DNA of 64,000 nucleotides from JASLZO01 sp965247995 (GCA_965247995.1 OZ252041.1:1426001-1490000), one strand, 5' to 3'; counted from the first letter of the stretch, positions 21,549-31,173 are shown. Translations and numbers: made by a program. Notes: a model not told the origin generated them from the sequence alone.

Positions 21549-22184
21549 ATGGCTCGTCCGACATCGCGTCTGTCCGGGCGATCCCTTCACTTAGCGCAAG
21601 GGATTAGACAGGCGCGCCGGTCGACCGGACTCACACAAGAAGCGGCAGCGGAACAGTTGGGTATCCACCCTGTGACGCTATCTCAGTACGAGAGAGGCAT
21701 CCACGCTCCCGGCATTGAGGTCATCCTGCGAATGGTCGAAACCTACAAAGTTGCGATTGATGAGCTGCTCGGGTTGCGAATGACACCGGACACAACGATT
21801 GGGGCGGTGCGGGAAGTCCCGACGCGCGCCTACATCGCGACGGGTGTCTCCGAGATCGTACGGGAGGCGAGTGGATCGACTCCTCTTCCGGCCGATATCG
21901 TGGATGCGTATCCCGACTCATTTGCGGTAGTCGTTGCCGGGGACGCGATGGCAAGGGCTGGGATCGCAGAGGGAGATCGGCTCCTGGTGGATCCCCACGG
22001 TTGGTACGAGCTCGGGCATCTTTTCGTGGTTCGGCTCCCTACTGGTGAGTTCGTAGCACGTCGTTTCTCTATCGACCAAGGGCGCGCGAGACTCCGGGGA
22101 TTCGAGGGTGAATACGAAGACATGAGTGCCGCGAGCGCTCAACTATTGGGCCGCGTCGTGTGGCACCTCAAAAAAATTGGTTAA
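21549..22184 (+). CDS. cI/LexA-like repressor lacking the S24 catalytic dyad
   Basis: The ATG at 21549 gives 211 residues; the frame is open further upstream across the divergent promoter, so this start is preferred. Residues 13-70 form an XRE helix-turn-helix (RQARRSTGLTQEAAAEQLGI, TLSQYERG). The C-terminal half has the S24/LexA fold, but the motif GxSM reads GDAM, so the nucleophile Ser is Ala, and the TVKR motif reads VARR, so the general-base Lys is Arg. Autocleavage should be impossible. It is the element's maintenance repressor by position. Confidence 0.85.
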   Translation: MARPTSRLSGRSLHLAQGIRQARRSTGLTQEAAAEQLGIHPVTLSQYERGIHAPGIEVILRMVETYKVAIDELLGLRMTPDTTIGAVREVPTRAYIATGVSEIVREASGSTPLPADIVDAYPDSFAVVVAGDAMARAGIAEGDRLLVDPHGWYELGHLFVVRLPTGEFVARRFSIDQGRARLRGFEGEYEDMSAASAQLLGRVVWHLKKIG

Positions 22185-22309
22185 GGGCATCGACCACGGT
22201 GATACGGTCCAACTTTCAATCAACCAGTAGCCCTCAGCGGCTGATATTGCGTCTTCAATGAGGCGGGCGCCAACTTAACGTGGTCCGAACTGCATAAGAG
22301 AACGTTCAA

Positions 22310-22358
22310 CTGACTTCTAATCAGCGGGTCGCAGGTTCGAATCCTGCCGGGGACGCCA
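22310..22358 (+). other. att site: 3' fragment of a tRNA-Arg(UCU) gene
   Basis: The sequence gives half of an anticodon arm (CTGA, loop CTTCTAA with anticodon TCT at 22316-22318, TCAG), a variable region, the T arm (GCAGG TTCGAAT CCTGC), the acceptor strand CGGGGAC, discriminator G and CCA. A 5' half would need GTCCCCG; the upstream bases do not form acceptor or D arms. This is the displaced 3' end left by integration. The 22185-22309 stretch before it and the 22359-22521 stretch after it hold nothing else I can support. Confidence 0.8.
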
Positions 22359-22521
22359 ACCCTGCGTTCCTCTCACGACGCTGATCAGCGCAAGCGCCTA
22401 TGCCATTTCTTGGGATCTGGCCCTACCTCCCTAACCACCCACCCGCACGTCGGATAACAACCGACGCGCCGCATAATGCGAATCCTCCGTTCACTAGGCT
22501 CGACCGCATACTCCCGGCCGG

Positions 22522-23312
22522 TTAGGTTGTTGGTTCGACTGCGAACGTCACCTGGAGCGACGCAATCACCTCCACGTCAGCGGGTGAGTTGAACGCTCCG
22601 GTGGACTGGACGAAGAGCGAGCTAGTTGTCGATTCCAAGAACGCGCATCCGCGCGAACCGAGGCCTGTCACCGTCGAGAACTGCTCGTCGATGTTTCGTA
22701 TCGATGCGATACGGACGCCCGCCAGGTCCGCCGCGACCTCCGCCCTTTGCGTTGCGTCCTCGATTGCGCGTTCCCACGCTTGACGCTCCAACCCGGCACA
22801 GTCAGCCGGCAGGAATACGACCAATACGTCCTGCAACGTGAGGCGCTTGCCCTCCGTATTCAGCGTCTCTGCTACCTCATCGAACAGTTGGCTGATCCGC
22901 CACGTCTGTGGCCAGGGGAACAGCACCTCGGCTGACGAACCCAGGCCTCCCAAGGGGTATCGACCATAGGGATTGGCCAAGATGTCGTTTTCATCGACCC
23001 CGTTCTCAACGAGGAACGCCACAAGTCCATTCAAATCGTCTCCATCCACCGACCTGAAGGGGTCAGATAAACGGAAAGGTTCCGACGGGGACCGCTGGGT
23101 TACGTAAAGCCGGATCAGCGTCGAGTCTGCCGGTGCGCTGGCCGTGCCGGAACCCGAGACCGAAATCGACGGCTCGGACCCAACTGCGGACCGTCGCTGA
23201 AACCGACCCTAGGGCCCTGAGCGGGAGCGGTCGAGCAGGCGACAAGCAACGCGAGCAGCCAGACGCTCACCGTGGCAAATCTTGTTACAGGGGTGCGCCA
23301 CAAATCGATCAT
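22522..23312 (-). pseudogene. Frameshifted SIMPL-domain (DUF541) lipoprotein
   Basis: The 5' part (ATG at 23312) encodes a lipoprotein signal with LLALLVACS. The SIMPL domain follows in another frame: ISVSGSGTASAPADSTLIRLYVT, then EVAADLAGVRIASIRNIDEQ and DVEVIASLQVTFAVEP near the end. The two frames must join between about 23170 and 23208, where a one- or two-base indel is needed. SIMPL proteins are periplasmic or surface proteins of uncertain role. It is either a young pseudogene or a sequencing error; the rest of the frame is intact. Confidence 0.7.
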
Positions 23313-23425
23313 GTCTCGCACGCTTAATACCCGCTCCAAGTAGAGTTAGGCACTTCCCAAGGCCAAGGTTGCTCGACCAAGAGATCCGTGCGCGACGAAG
23401 TGACGCCGTGTTCCAGACCCAGCGG

Positions 23426-25651
23426 CTATGTCCGGTCCCGCAACTGGTTGTAGACCTTCTCAGTGGTGATCGGGAGTCCGGGGACACGGACGCCGACGGC
23501 GTCGTGGATCGCGTTCGCAATGGCGGGAGCAGGCATCAAATTCGAATGCTCCCCTACGCCGCGGACCCGGTACGGCCCATGGCCCAGGTCCGATTCGAGC
23601 ACGATCTTCTCGAGCGGCGGGATGTCGGTGATGTTCATCAGCTTGAAGTCGGCGAGCGAGGGGTTGGTAACACGTCCCTCCTCCACGACCAGGTCCTCGG
23701 TGAGCGCCTGCCCAAGGGCATAGACGATTCCGCCGTCGATCTGCCCGTGATATCCGACCGGGTTGAGCATCTCACCCGTTTCGTGGACGGCAACGTATCG
23801 TTGGATCTCGAACACGCCGGTCTCCGGGTCCACTGCCACCTCAGCGATGTGTGCCCCGAACGATGTCCACGGGCTGCCGCGGCTCTCGTCCGACGCCCCC
23901 TCAGCCGAGACCTCGCCGCCTGAGCGGCCGGCGATGTCGCCGAGCGAAATACGTTCACCGGCGCCATTGACGAGATCGCCGCTCCGGAACTCGATTCCTT
24001 CCTCGGCCCATCCGAGGAACTCCGCGGCCAAGCGGCCGAGCTTCGTCTTCAGCTCCCGCGTGCCCTCGTACGCAGCGATGGAGTAGACCCTGGCTCCTCG
24101 ACTTCCGCCTGCGCCGAAGTCGAACCGTCCTCGGTTCGTGCCAATCTGTGTGACGACAACGTTGCCCGGGTCGACACCCAGTTCTTCTGCGACGACCTGA
24201 GCGATCAACGTGGCGGTGCCGGTGCCGGGGTCGAAGACCGGATGGCGCGCCTCGATGGTGCCGTCCGGATCGACGGCGACGGTAACGTATGCATCGTTCC
24301 CAAAGGTAGTCCGGTGACCAATGGCAACGCCGCGACCAACATTCGTCGCTTTCGGAGCGTGGTAATTGGCCGCCTGTGCCGCGGTGCGAAGCGCCTCCTC
24401 GACCCTGAGGTCTTTGTAGATGGCCCCATCGGGCATTGCATCGCCTTCATGGACCAGGTTCTTCAGGCGGAAGTCGAGCGGGTCCATGCCAAGCTCTCGT
24501 GCGACGACGTCCATATGTGACTCGCCGACGAATATGCCTTGGAACTCACCCGGCGAACGCATGATCCCGCACGGGATTTCGTTCGTGTAGGTCTGGTGAT
24601 GGCTCATGGAGACATTCGGGATGACGTAGGGACCCGCGAGTTCGAAGGCGCTTCGGAAACCGAACGGCGGGACCGGCGCGTTAGCGGCGTAGGCGCCCGT
24701 GGAGAAATACCCTTCGGCCTCGAGCGCAGTGATCGCGCCATCGTTCTTGACCCCTGTCCGAATCCGGATCGTGCACGGATGCCGGGGATTCATCGCGAGC
24801 AGTTCCTCCGCGTAGTCGAGAACATGCTTCACCGGACGCCCCGACTTCTTGGCGAGGAAGTAGCAAAGAACGGTGCCTGGCACGTTGATCTTGCCGCCGA
24901 AGGACCCACCGACGAAGGATGGGTTGACTACGATTCGATCTTCGTCGATGCCGGTGATGCGCGCGAGCTCCGTCCGTGCCGCCAATGGCCACTGAGTCGA
25001 CTCCCACACATCGACTCTCCCGTCATCGCCGATCGAGACGAGCGAGGAGTGCGGTTCTAAGTACCCCTGGTGGGAGCGCTGGGTCTGGTAGGTGCCCTCG
25101 ACAATCCTGTCCGCCTCGGCGAATCCAGCCGCGAGGTCTCCACTCATATGCGATGCGGTGGCAAACCGGTTCGATGGTGTGGCCATCGGTTCCACGCCCA
25201 GGTAGGTGTTGAAGTCCGGATGAACGATGGTCGCGCCGGGGCGGATCGCGTCCTCGACCGAAAAGACGCCAGGGAGCTCGTTGTACTCGACTTGGATGAG
25301 GCTGAGCGCCTGGTCGGCGATGTCCTCGTCCTCAGCAGCGACCGCGGCAACGGCGTCGCCGACGAAACGGACGCGGTCCCAGCTAAGCACCGGCTGGTCC
25401 TTCCAATTCCCGCCGGTCCGCACACCTTCGAGGTCTGCGCCGGTGAGGACCGCATGGACCCCGGGGAGCGCTTCGGCGGCCGCAGTGTCCACGTTCACGA
25501 TCTGTGCGTGAGCGAAGGGGCTCCGCAACACGCGGCACCACAGCATAGAGGGGAGGGCCGCGTCCTCACCGTATCGAGCGCGACCCGTGGTCTTCTCGGG
25601 ACCCTCGGTCCGGCCGACGGGGGTTCCAACAACACGGTTCGCTGTCGTCAT
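23426..25651 (-). CDS. Xanthine dehydrogenase-family molybdopterin-binding subunit
   Basis: The ATG at 25651 gives 741 residues; the longer open frame upstream is not convincing. The a/b hammerhead domain comes first (TGRARYGEDAALP, FAHAQIVNVDTAAAEALPGVHAVLTGAD), then the molybdopterin-binding parts with VGGSFGGK, PCGIMRSPGEFQG, GAGGSRGARV and, near the end, RGVGEHSNLMPAPA, where the Glu matches the catalytic Glu of this family. It oxidises a CO, aldehyde or N-heterocycle-type substrate. The FAD and 2Fe-2S subunits are not in the window, so partners must be elsewhere. Confidence 0.9.
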   Translation of the reverse strand: MTTANRVVGTPVGRTEGPEKTTGRARYGEDAALPSMLWCRVLRSPFAHAQIVNVDTAAAEALPGVHAVLTGADLEGVRTGGNWKDQPVLSWDRVRFVGDAVAAVAAEDEDIADQALSLIQVEYNELPGVFSVEDAIRPGATIVHPDFNTYLGVEPMATPSNRFATASHMSGDLAAGFAEADRIVEGTYQTQRSHQGYLEPHSSLVSIGDDGRVDVWESTQWPLAARTELARITGIDEDRIVVNPSFVGGSFGGKINVPGTVLCYFLAKKSGRPVKHVLDYAEELLAMNPRHPCTIRIRTGVKNDGAITALEAEGYFSTGAYAANAPVPPFGFRSAFELAGPYVIPNVSMSHHQTYTNEIPCGIMRSPGEFQGIFVGESHMDVVARELGMDPLDFRLKNLVHEGDAMPDGAIYKDLRVEEALRTAAQAANYHAPKATNVGRGVAIGHRTTFGNDAYVTVAVDPDGTIEARHPVFDPGTGTATLIAQVVAEELGVDPGNVVVTQIGTNRGRFDFGAGGSRGARVYSIAAYEGTRELKTKLGRLAAEFLGWAEEGIEFRSGDLVNGAGERISLGDIAGRSGGEVSAEGASDESRGSPWTSFGAHIAEVAVDPETGVFEIQRYVAVHETGEMLNPVGYHGQIDGGIVYALGQALTEDLVVEEGRVTNPSLADFKLMNITDIPPLEKIVLESDLGHGPYRVRGVGEHSNLMPAPAIANAIHDAVGVRVPGLPITTEKVYNQLRDRT

Positions 25652-25795
25652 AGCGTGTGCTCCTACCCGATGGGATCTCGTTCCTGTGCGGTGAGTATAT
25701 TCCGGGGTCGTCGGCCTTCTGCCAGTCCGCGAGACACCTATTAGGAGGCTTGCCGTCGCCGATGGTGTTGCATCGCTACACCTCGTGCCTGCTGT

Positions 25796-26919
25796 GTGGA
25801 CGAAGTCAGTTTGGGGTGTGACATCGTCAAGGCTGCGGTGTTGTATGAGACGGGGAAGCCACTCTCGATCGAAGAGGTCCGATTTGACCCACCGAAAGCG
25901 AACGAGGTGCGCGTGAAGGTGGCGGCTGCAGGCGTGTGCCGGAGTGACCTCCACGTCATCAACGGCGAGGCGCAGGTCCGGCTGCCGGTCGTGCCTGGGC
26001 ACGAAGGCGCTGGGATCGTGCAGGAGGTTGGCCCTGGTGTGACGTTGGTTGCTCCAGGAGACCACGTGATCCTTGTGTTCGTTTCGAGCTGCGGTCGTTG
26101 CTACCAGTGCACCGTCGGCCGGCCGAATATCTGCGAGACGCACGCGAGCACACCGGTGACGATGCTGGATGGGACGCACCGGCTGCATACTTTGAGCGGC
26201 GAGCCTATTACCCACCTCACCAAGCTATCGTGCTTCGCTGAGGAAGCCGTCGTACCCGAAGCCGCCTGTGTCCGCATTGAGCCTGACTTCCCGCTGGACC
26301 AAGCGGCGTTGATCGGGTGTTGTGTCACGACAGGGGTGGGTGCGAGCACGTCCGCGGTACATATCGAGCCTGGAAGCACCGTCGCGGTGGTTGCGTGTGG
26401 CGGTGTCGGGCTGAACGTCGTCCAGGCGCGCGACTCGCCAACGCGGCTCGCATCATCGCGGTCGATGTGAACGATGCGGCGCTGGAGTTCGCGACGCGGT
26501 TCGGCGCCACAGATGTCGTCAGTGCGCGTGACGAGGACGCCTCGCGAAGAGTGCGGGAGTTGACCGAGGGCCGGGGCGTCGACTACGCGTTCGAGGTGTT
26601 TGGGTCAGGAGAGATGGTAACGACTGCGTTCAATTCGGCGCGCCGCGGTGGGACCGTCGTCGTGATCGGCCTGGCTCCCGTGGGGGAACCGGTGGGAATC
26701 GACGCGTCGACGCTGGTACGGGCCGAGAAGACCGTGAAGGGTTCGTACTACGGGACGACGTGCCCCCGCATGGATATGTACCGGATGGTGGATCTCGCCA
26801 AAGCTGGCAAGATCGACGTTGGGGGGTTGATCACGCGCCGGTATTCGCTAGCGCAGATCAACCAGGCTTATGAGCACATGGAGTCGGGCTCCATCGGCCG
26901 CGGTGTGATCGTCTTCTGA
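25796..26919 (+). pseudogene. Zinc-dependent alcohol dehydrogenase, frameshifted
   Basis: Frame 1 gives the MDR catalytic part: KAAVLYETGKPLSIEE, GVCRSDLH and GHEGAGIVQEVG with zinc ligands, and the structural-zinc set CGRCYQCTVGRPNIC. It runs to ACGGVGLNVVQ at about 26430. Frame 2 then continues with ARLANAARIIAVDVND, the NAD-binding domain, to GRGVIVF. One missing G (CCAGGCGCGCGA, expected CCAGGGCGCGCGA) explains the shift. It resembles the class III/mycothiol-type dehydrogenases. It is a single-base pseudogene or a sequence error. The start (GTG or TTG) is unclear. Confidence 0.8.
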
Positions 26920-26941
26920 ATTGGCATAGGGGCGTTACGTG

Positions 26942-27283
26942 CTAGTGATCGTCGTCATCGCGCTCTCCTGAGGCGTACTCTTCCGTCCGCTGGTCCATCT
27001 CTTCTGGAGTGACAAACCCCCGCTCCACCGCCAGCTTTTCGAGCGAGGAGAGCCAGCGCTCGTAGTACGAGCTCTCAGAACCGGTCATGTCATGCGCCCC
27101 GATCACTTCGACGAGCTTGTCCCTGAACTCTCGCCAGCCGTATCGACCCTCTTCGTTCATTGCGACGGCCATCCCGAAAGCACGGCCCTCCCATGGCGCT
27201 TCAAATACGAGTTCACCGTTACTTCTGGGCAACGCGGCGTCGCCTTCCATGTGGGCGATCTGTCGATCGGCGTCGGTGTTCAC
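26942..27283 (-). CDS. Nitrile hydratase accessory (activator) protein
   Basis: This 113-residue protein resembles the N-terminal part of the beta subunit: LVFEAPWEGRAFGMAVAMNEEGRYGWREFRDKL and YYERWLSSLEKLAVERGFV. This is the p14K/activator type that delivers cobalt to the alpha subunit by subunit swapping. It is the third gene of the beta-alpha-activator operon, the usual order for cobalt enzymes. Confidence 0.88.
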   Translation of the reverse strand: MNTDADRQIAHMEGDAALPRSNGELVFEAPWEGRAFGMAVAMNEEGRYGWREFRDKLVEVIGAHDMTGSESSYYERWLSSLEKLAVERGFVTPEEMDQRTEEYASGERDDDDH

Positions 27284-27290
27284 GGTCGTG

Positions 27291-27914
27291 TTATCCGGAG
27301 GTTCCAGGTCGCGATGTCGCCTTGCCGACGCCGATCATCGAATCCCGAGTCACAAGTTCCGCGAGCTCCCTTTCCGTCATCGGGTCCGTACCTTCCGGGC
27401 GTTCGGGCAAGACCATATACCTCACCTCGGCCGTGCTGTCCCAGACCCGTAGGTCGACCGAATCATCGAGGTCCAATCCGAGCTCACTCAGTACTGCCCT
27501 TGGCTCGATCACAGCCCGCGAGCGATAGGCCGCGGACTTATACCACGTAGGCGGGAGCCCCAATATCGGCCAGGGGTAGCACGAGCACAACGTACAAACC
27601 ACCATGTTGTGCACCGCCGGTGTGTTTTCCAAAACCACGATCTCCGCGCCCTGGGCGCCGTGGAATCCCATTGCAAAAACTGCGTCGGTGCCCTTGTCCA
27701 GCAGACGAGCTTTGTACTCAGGGTCACTCCAGGCCCGCGCGACAACCTTCGCCCCATTCAAGGGTCCAATATCCTGCTCATACGTTCGAACAATCGCGTC
27801 GATTGCATCACTGGCGAGCAGACCCTTCTCGACGAGCAGGGATTCGAGAGCCTTGACGCGGAGCGCCGGATACGGCTCGGGTTCGGGATGATGACTGCCG
27901 CGATCTCCGCTCAT
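27291..27914 (-). CDS. Nitrile hydratase alpha subunit, cobalt type
   Basis: In this 207-residue protein the metal site reads [22 protein letters not shown]. Thr in VCTLCSC (rather than Ser) marks the cobalt form, whose two middle cysteines become sulfinic and sulfenic acids. The N-terminal helical region has [21 protein letters not shown]. With beta it hydrates nitriles to amides in the cytoplasm; thiocyanate hydrolase is a related possibility. No amidase is seen beside it. Confidence 0.93.
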   Translation of the reverse strand: MSGDRGSHHPEPEPYPALRVKALESLLVEKGLLASDAIDAIVRTYEQDIGPLNGAKVVARAWSDPEYKARLLDKGTDAVFAMGFHGAQGAEIVVLENTPAVHNMVVCTLCSCYPWPILGLPPTWYKSAAYRSRAVIEPRAVLSELGLDLDDSVDLRVWDSTAEVRYMVLPERPEGTDPMTERELAELVTRDSMIGVGKATSRPGTSG

Positions 27915-28582
27915 TCTTCTCCCTCAACTGGTTCGAGGTAGTTTTCCCACATATCGACGAAGATGCTGTAGTTCGTCTCTCGCGACTCCCCCCACACTTC
28001 GGCACCATCAAAACGAACCGCGTAGACGGGTCGAGGCTCCGCTTGGGTCCCCACTGGCACTGAATCCTCGACATCGTGGACGCCGTGGTAGATGACGACT
28101 TCACCCTCCTTGCCCCGTATGTACCCTGGCAGCCGCGTATGCCCGGGCGTGTTGATGTTTCGAGCCTTCACCCTGTCACCCACGCTGAACCTGGGTTGCC
28201 GATCGCCTTCCCTGTGTAAGCGGTCAGCAGCGTAGGTCCGCTCCATCACTTCCGTCACGCGCGCTGGGTCGTCACGACGCGGGACCGGCGCATCGGGGGT
28301 ATCCGCGTACAAAGCTGTCTTCTGCTCGAGTTCGGTGGCCGTTACCACGCCCCCGTCGATGAGCAAGCGCTCGATTGCACGTAACCACTTTTCGTAGTAG
28401 CTGGAAGACAAGTACGTCGGTGGATCGATCTGCTCGATGGCGTACCGGAAACCTCCAGGGTCGATCCTCACGAACCGTCTCATCTGACGAGTGATGCCGT
28501 AGACACGGCCTTCCCACGGCGAATGGAATACCGGCTCATGGTCTTCACGGACCACGCGTCCGAACCCGTGCATCCCACCCAT
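27911..28582 (-). CDS. Nitrile hydratase beta subunit
   Basis: This 223-residue protein starts [13 protein letters not shown], the family hallmark, followed by [17 protein letters not shown] and [15 protein letters not shown]. The C-terminal SH3-like barrel has [23 protein letters not shown] and [13 protein letters not shown]. Its stop overlaps the alpha start by 4 bases (ATGA). It is the first gene of the operon; the 110 bases upstream must contain the promoter, but I see no strong match. Confidence 0.93.
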   Translation of the reverse strand: MGGMHGFGRVVREDHEPVFHSPWEGRVYGITRQMRRFVRIDPGGFRYAIEQIDPPTYLSSSYYEKWLRAIERLLIDGGVVTATELEQKTALYADTPDAPVPRRDDPARVTEVMERTYAADRLHREGDRQPRFSVGDRVKARNINTPGHTRLPGYIRGKEGEVVIYHGVHDVEDSVPVGTQAEPRPVYAVRFDGAEVWGESRETNYSIFVDMWENYLEPVEGEE

Positions 28583-28692
28583 GTCATGAGGTCCGTTGAT
28601 TGTTGTTTCCCTCGGCGAGATCAGACGAGGTTCAAAGTCACTCTAGTCCGTTTGCCCAGGCCCAGACGGGCCAAGCCGCCGGGCGGCGCGAA

Positions 28693-29904
28693 TCAATTGT
28701 CATCCGCTCTGCCGATTGCGCCAGCAGCCTTGATGCGCTCAATGTCATGCGTCTCGTACCCGAGGAGGCCGGACAGTAATCCGTCTGTGTGCTGGCCAAG
28801 GTCGGCTGGGGCGCCGAGTGGTCCGCTGGGCGTCCGCGACAGGGCAAGGGGGGTCCGCACAAGAGGCACGTGGTCCAAACGGGGGTGCGGGACGTCTTCT
28901 ATCACTCCGTGCGCTTGGATAGCAGGTTCCGCAAGGGCTTGTTCGACGGTGTTCACGGGCCCGCATGCGATGCCCAAGGATCCGAGCTCGGTGAGCCATT
29001 CGGCGGTGGTCTTCTTCTTCATCGCACTCGTCAGTACCGGGATTAGCGCCGCGTAGTTCAGCGTCCGCTGGTGACCATCGACGAAGCGTGGGTCGTCGAT
29101 GAGTTCGACATGGTCGATGGCGGCGCAGAAGAGTGGCCACTGGTCTTGGACTCCACCGACGATCGCGACTACCACCCAACCGTCGGCTGTCTCGAAGGCC
29201 TGGAAAGGAGTGAAGGTCGGGTGGCGAGTACCCACTGGACCGGGGACCTCCCCCGTAGATAGAAAACGGCCGACCGCCGCTTCCAGCACGGAGATCTGGC
29301 AGTCGAGCATGGGCACGTCAACGAACTGGCCCTCACCGCTGCGCTCGCGCTCCTGGAGCGCAGCGAGGATTCCAATGACCGCGTAGAGGCCGGCGGTGAT
29401 GTCGCCATAGGAGGTGCCGGGACGGACCGGTCCGCCGCCGGGTTCGCCGGTAATGCTCAGGATCCCGCCCATGGCCTGGATCACGATGTCCAACGCAGGC
29501 CGGTGGGACTCGGGGCCGGTCTGGCCGAAACCGGAGATCGCGCAGTAGACGAGCCGCGGATTGAGGGGACGGAGGTCCTCGTAGCCGAGTCCGAATCCAG
29601 CCATCGTGCCCGGCACGAAGTTCTCGACCAGCACGTCTGAATGACGTGCCAAGTCCTTGAGGACCGGCGCGCCATCGGGATGCGCGAGATCGATGGTGAT
29701 GCTCTGCTTACCCCGGTTGACACTCATGAAGTAATAGCTCTCGCCTCGCATGAAGGGCCCGCTACCCCGGGACAAATCCCCACCCTCCGGCCGCTCCACC
29801 TTGATCACCTCGGCTCCCAGGTCGGAGAGGATCATCGTGCAAAAGGGTCCGGCGAGCACACGAGTCAAATCCAGAATGCGTAGTCCTTGCAAAGGTCCGG
29901 GCAT
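28693..29904 (-). CDS. CaiB/BaiF-type (class III) CoA-transferase
   Basis: This 403-residue protein begins with GLRILDLTRVLAGPFCTMILSDLGAEVIKVE and later has VLVENFVPGTMAGFGLGYEDL and the segment RPALDIVIQAMGG, whose Asp is the catalytic residue of class III CoA-transferases. It transfers CoA between carboxylic acids, substrate unknown. These genes are multiplied in lineages that degrade diverse organic matter. It is a single gene. Confidence 0.93.
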   Translation of the reverse strand: MPGPLQGLRILDLTRVLAGPFCTMILSDLGAEVIKVERPEGGDLSRGSGPFMRGESYYFMSVNRGKQSITIDLAHPDGAPVLKDLARHSDVLVENFVPGTMAGFGLGYEDLRPLNPRLVYCAISGFGQTGPESHRPALDIVIQAMGGILSITGEPGGGPVRPGTSYGDITAGLYAVIGILAALQERERSGEGQFVDVPMLDCQISVLEAAVGRFLSTGEVPGPVGTRHPTFTPFQAFETADGWVVVAIVGGVQDQWPLFCAAIDHVELIDDPRFVDGHQRTLNYAALIPVLTSAMKKKTTAEWLTELGSLGIACGPVNTVEQALAEPAIQAHGVIEDVPHPRLDHVPLVRTPLALSRTPSGPLGAPADLGQHTDGLLSGLLGYETHDIERIKAAGAIGRADDN

Positions 29905-30043
29905 GGTGATGAGCCTCCAGAACGGCGAGTGTGGCGTGCCGAGAGCGCAGGAATTCTACCGAGCACTGACCGGGTACGATGCTATTCTGGCCCGAATCTG
30001 AGGCCCCGACGACTCGGCCGCTCCACATCGGTTTCGAGGCTCT

Positions 30044-30802
30044 ATGCTGCCCCTCGCTGATCGCGAAGTCCCGCGACACGGCACGCCATACGTAAATATC
30101 GCCTTTATCGTGATGAACGTGATGGTGTTCTTCTACACCGTCACATTATCGGGCCTCGGCGAACAGGTCTTTTTCCTGCGTTGGGGGTTGTTGCCAGCGG
30201 AGTTGACCCAAGGGATTTCAGCCGGAGTCGAGCGGTTGTCCGATGGGAGCACCGTCGATCTGACCTCTCCGGTCCCGGATTGGGCGACGTTGGTGACCTC
30301 GATGTTCATCCACGGCGGCTTCATGCACATCGGCGGGAACATGCTGTTCCTCTGGGTATTCGGAGACAATATCGAGGATCGGCTTGGACACGTCGGCTAC
30401 GCATTGTTCTACCTAGCCGCCGGATTGGTAGCTGGCGCTACCCACATCCTGTTCAGTTGGGATAGCGTCGTGCCGACCGTTGGTGCGAGCGGCGCGGTGG
30501 CCGGAGTACTCGGTGCGTATCTGATGTACTACCCGTTCCACCGAGTGCATACGCTCATCTTCCTTGGATTCTTCATCACCGTGATGGAGATCCCGGCGGT
30601 GCTCCTCCACGGGGTTTGGGCATTTCTCCAGTTGCTCAATGGCGTCCTGACGGTCGGGGCCACTGGCGGCGGCGTCGCCTATTGGGCGCACATCGGAGGG
30701 TTCGCGGCCGGGATGGGTTTTGTGGCCGCGTCACGGTTGGCGCGTGGTCAGCGTGTGTGGAATCCGGACCATGGGTTCGGATTCCACCGGTATTACCGGT
30801 AA
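30044..30802 (+). CDS. Rhomboid-family intramembrane serine protease
   Basis: This 252-residue protein has about six or seven membrane segments. The catalytic Ser is in VGASGAVAGVLGAYL and the catalytic His in AHIGGFAAGMGF; the HGGFMHIGGNMLFLWVFG segment carries the conserved Asn/His and loop residues. It cleaves membrane protein segments; the substrate is unknown. The gene is 8 bases upstream of folB. Confidence 0.92.
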   Translation: MLPLADREVPRHGTPYVNIAFIVMNVMVFFYTVTLSGLGEQVFFLRWGLLPAELTQGISAGVERLSDGSTVDLTSPVPDWATLVTSMFIHGGFMHIGGNMLFLWVFGDNIEDRLGHVGYALFYLAAGLVAGATHILFSWDSVVPTVGASGAVAGVLGAYLMYYPFHRVHTLIFLGFFITVMEIPAVLLHGVWAFLQLLNGVLTVGATGGGVAYWAHIGGFAAGMGFVAASRLARGQRVWNPDHGFGFHRYYR

Positions 30803-30810
30803 CGGTCGCT

Positions 30811-31173
30811 ATGGATCGCGTTGGATTGGATGGGATCGTTCTGTTCGGGCACCATGGTGTGCACGAGGAGGAACGGCGGTTGGGCCAGCGGTTTGTAGTG
30901 GACCTCGAGTTGAGTCGTGACCTATCCGCCGCGGGGAAGTCCGACCGCTTGGAAGACACGGTCAACTACAGCGAGGCGCATCGAATAGTTCGAGCGGTGA
31001 TCGACGGGCCAAGCAAGAACCTGCTGGAGGTGCTCGCCGACGATATCGCAACTCAGCTACTGAATAGCCTCGCTATCGACGAGGCTCGAGTCCGCGTCGC
31101 GAAGCCCGGTGTTCCCATTGCTGGTTTCGTCGACCGTGCATGGGTCGAAGTGGTACGCCGGCGGGAACGCTAG
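30811..31173 (+). CDS. folB: Dihydroneopterin aldolase
   Basis: The ATG at 30811 gives 120 residues, the normal size. Signatures are LFGHHGVHEEERRLGQRFVVDLEL at the N-terminus (with the conserved Glu), TVNYSEAH and RVRVAKPGVPIAGFVDRAWVEVVR with the catalytic-type Lys. It converts dihydroneopterin to 6-hydroxymethyl-dihydropterin in folate synthesis. The rhomboid gene upstream seems co-transcribed. Confidence 0.92.
   Translation: MDRVGLDGIVLFGHHGVHEEERRLGQRFVVDLELSRDLSAAGKSDRLEDTVNYSEAHRIVRAVIDGPSKNLLEVLADDIATQLLNSLAIDEARVRVAKPGVPIAGFVDRAWVEVVRRRER

Noticed and set aside
22270..22358. Complete functional tRNA-Arg gene
   Set aside because: The bases before the anticodon arm do not form the required 5' acceptor strand (GTCCCCG) or a D arm; only the 3' half is present.
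23426..26215. Molybdopterin subunit starting at 26215, 188 residues longer
   Set aside because: The added N-terminus overlaps the divergent alcohol dehydrogenase coding region, has no family similarity, and the ATG at 25651 begins the typical domain.
26325..26510. Alcohol dehydrogenase break as a programmed frameshift
   Set aside because: There is no slippery heptamer or downstream structure, and the family is never known to use recoding; a one-base deletion explains it.
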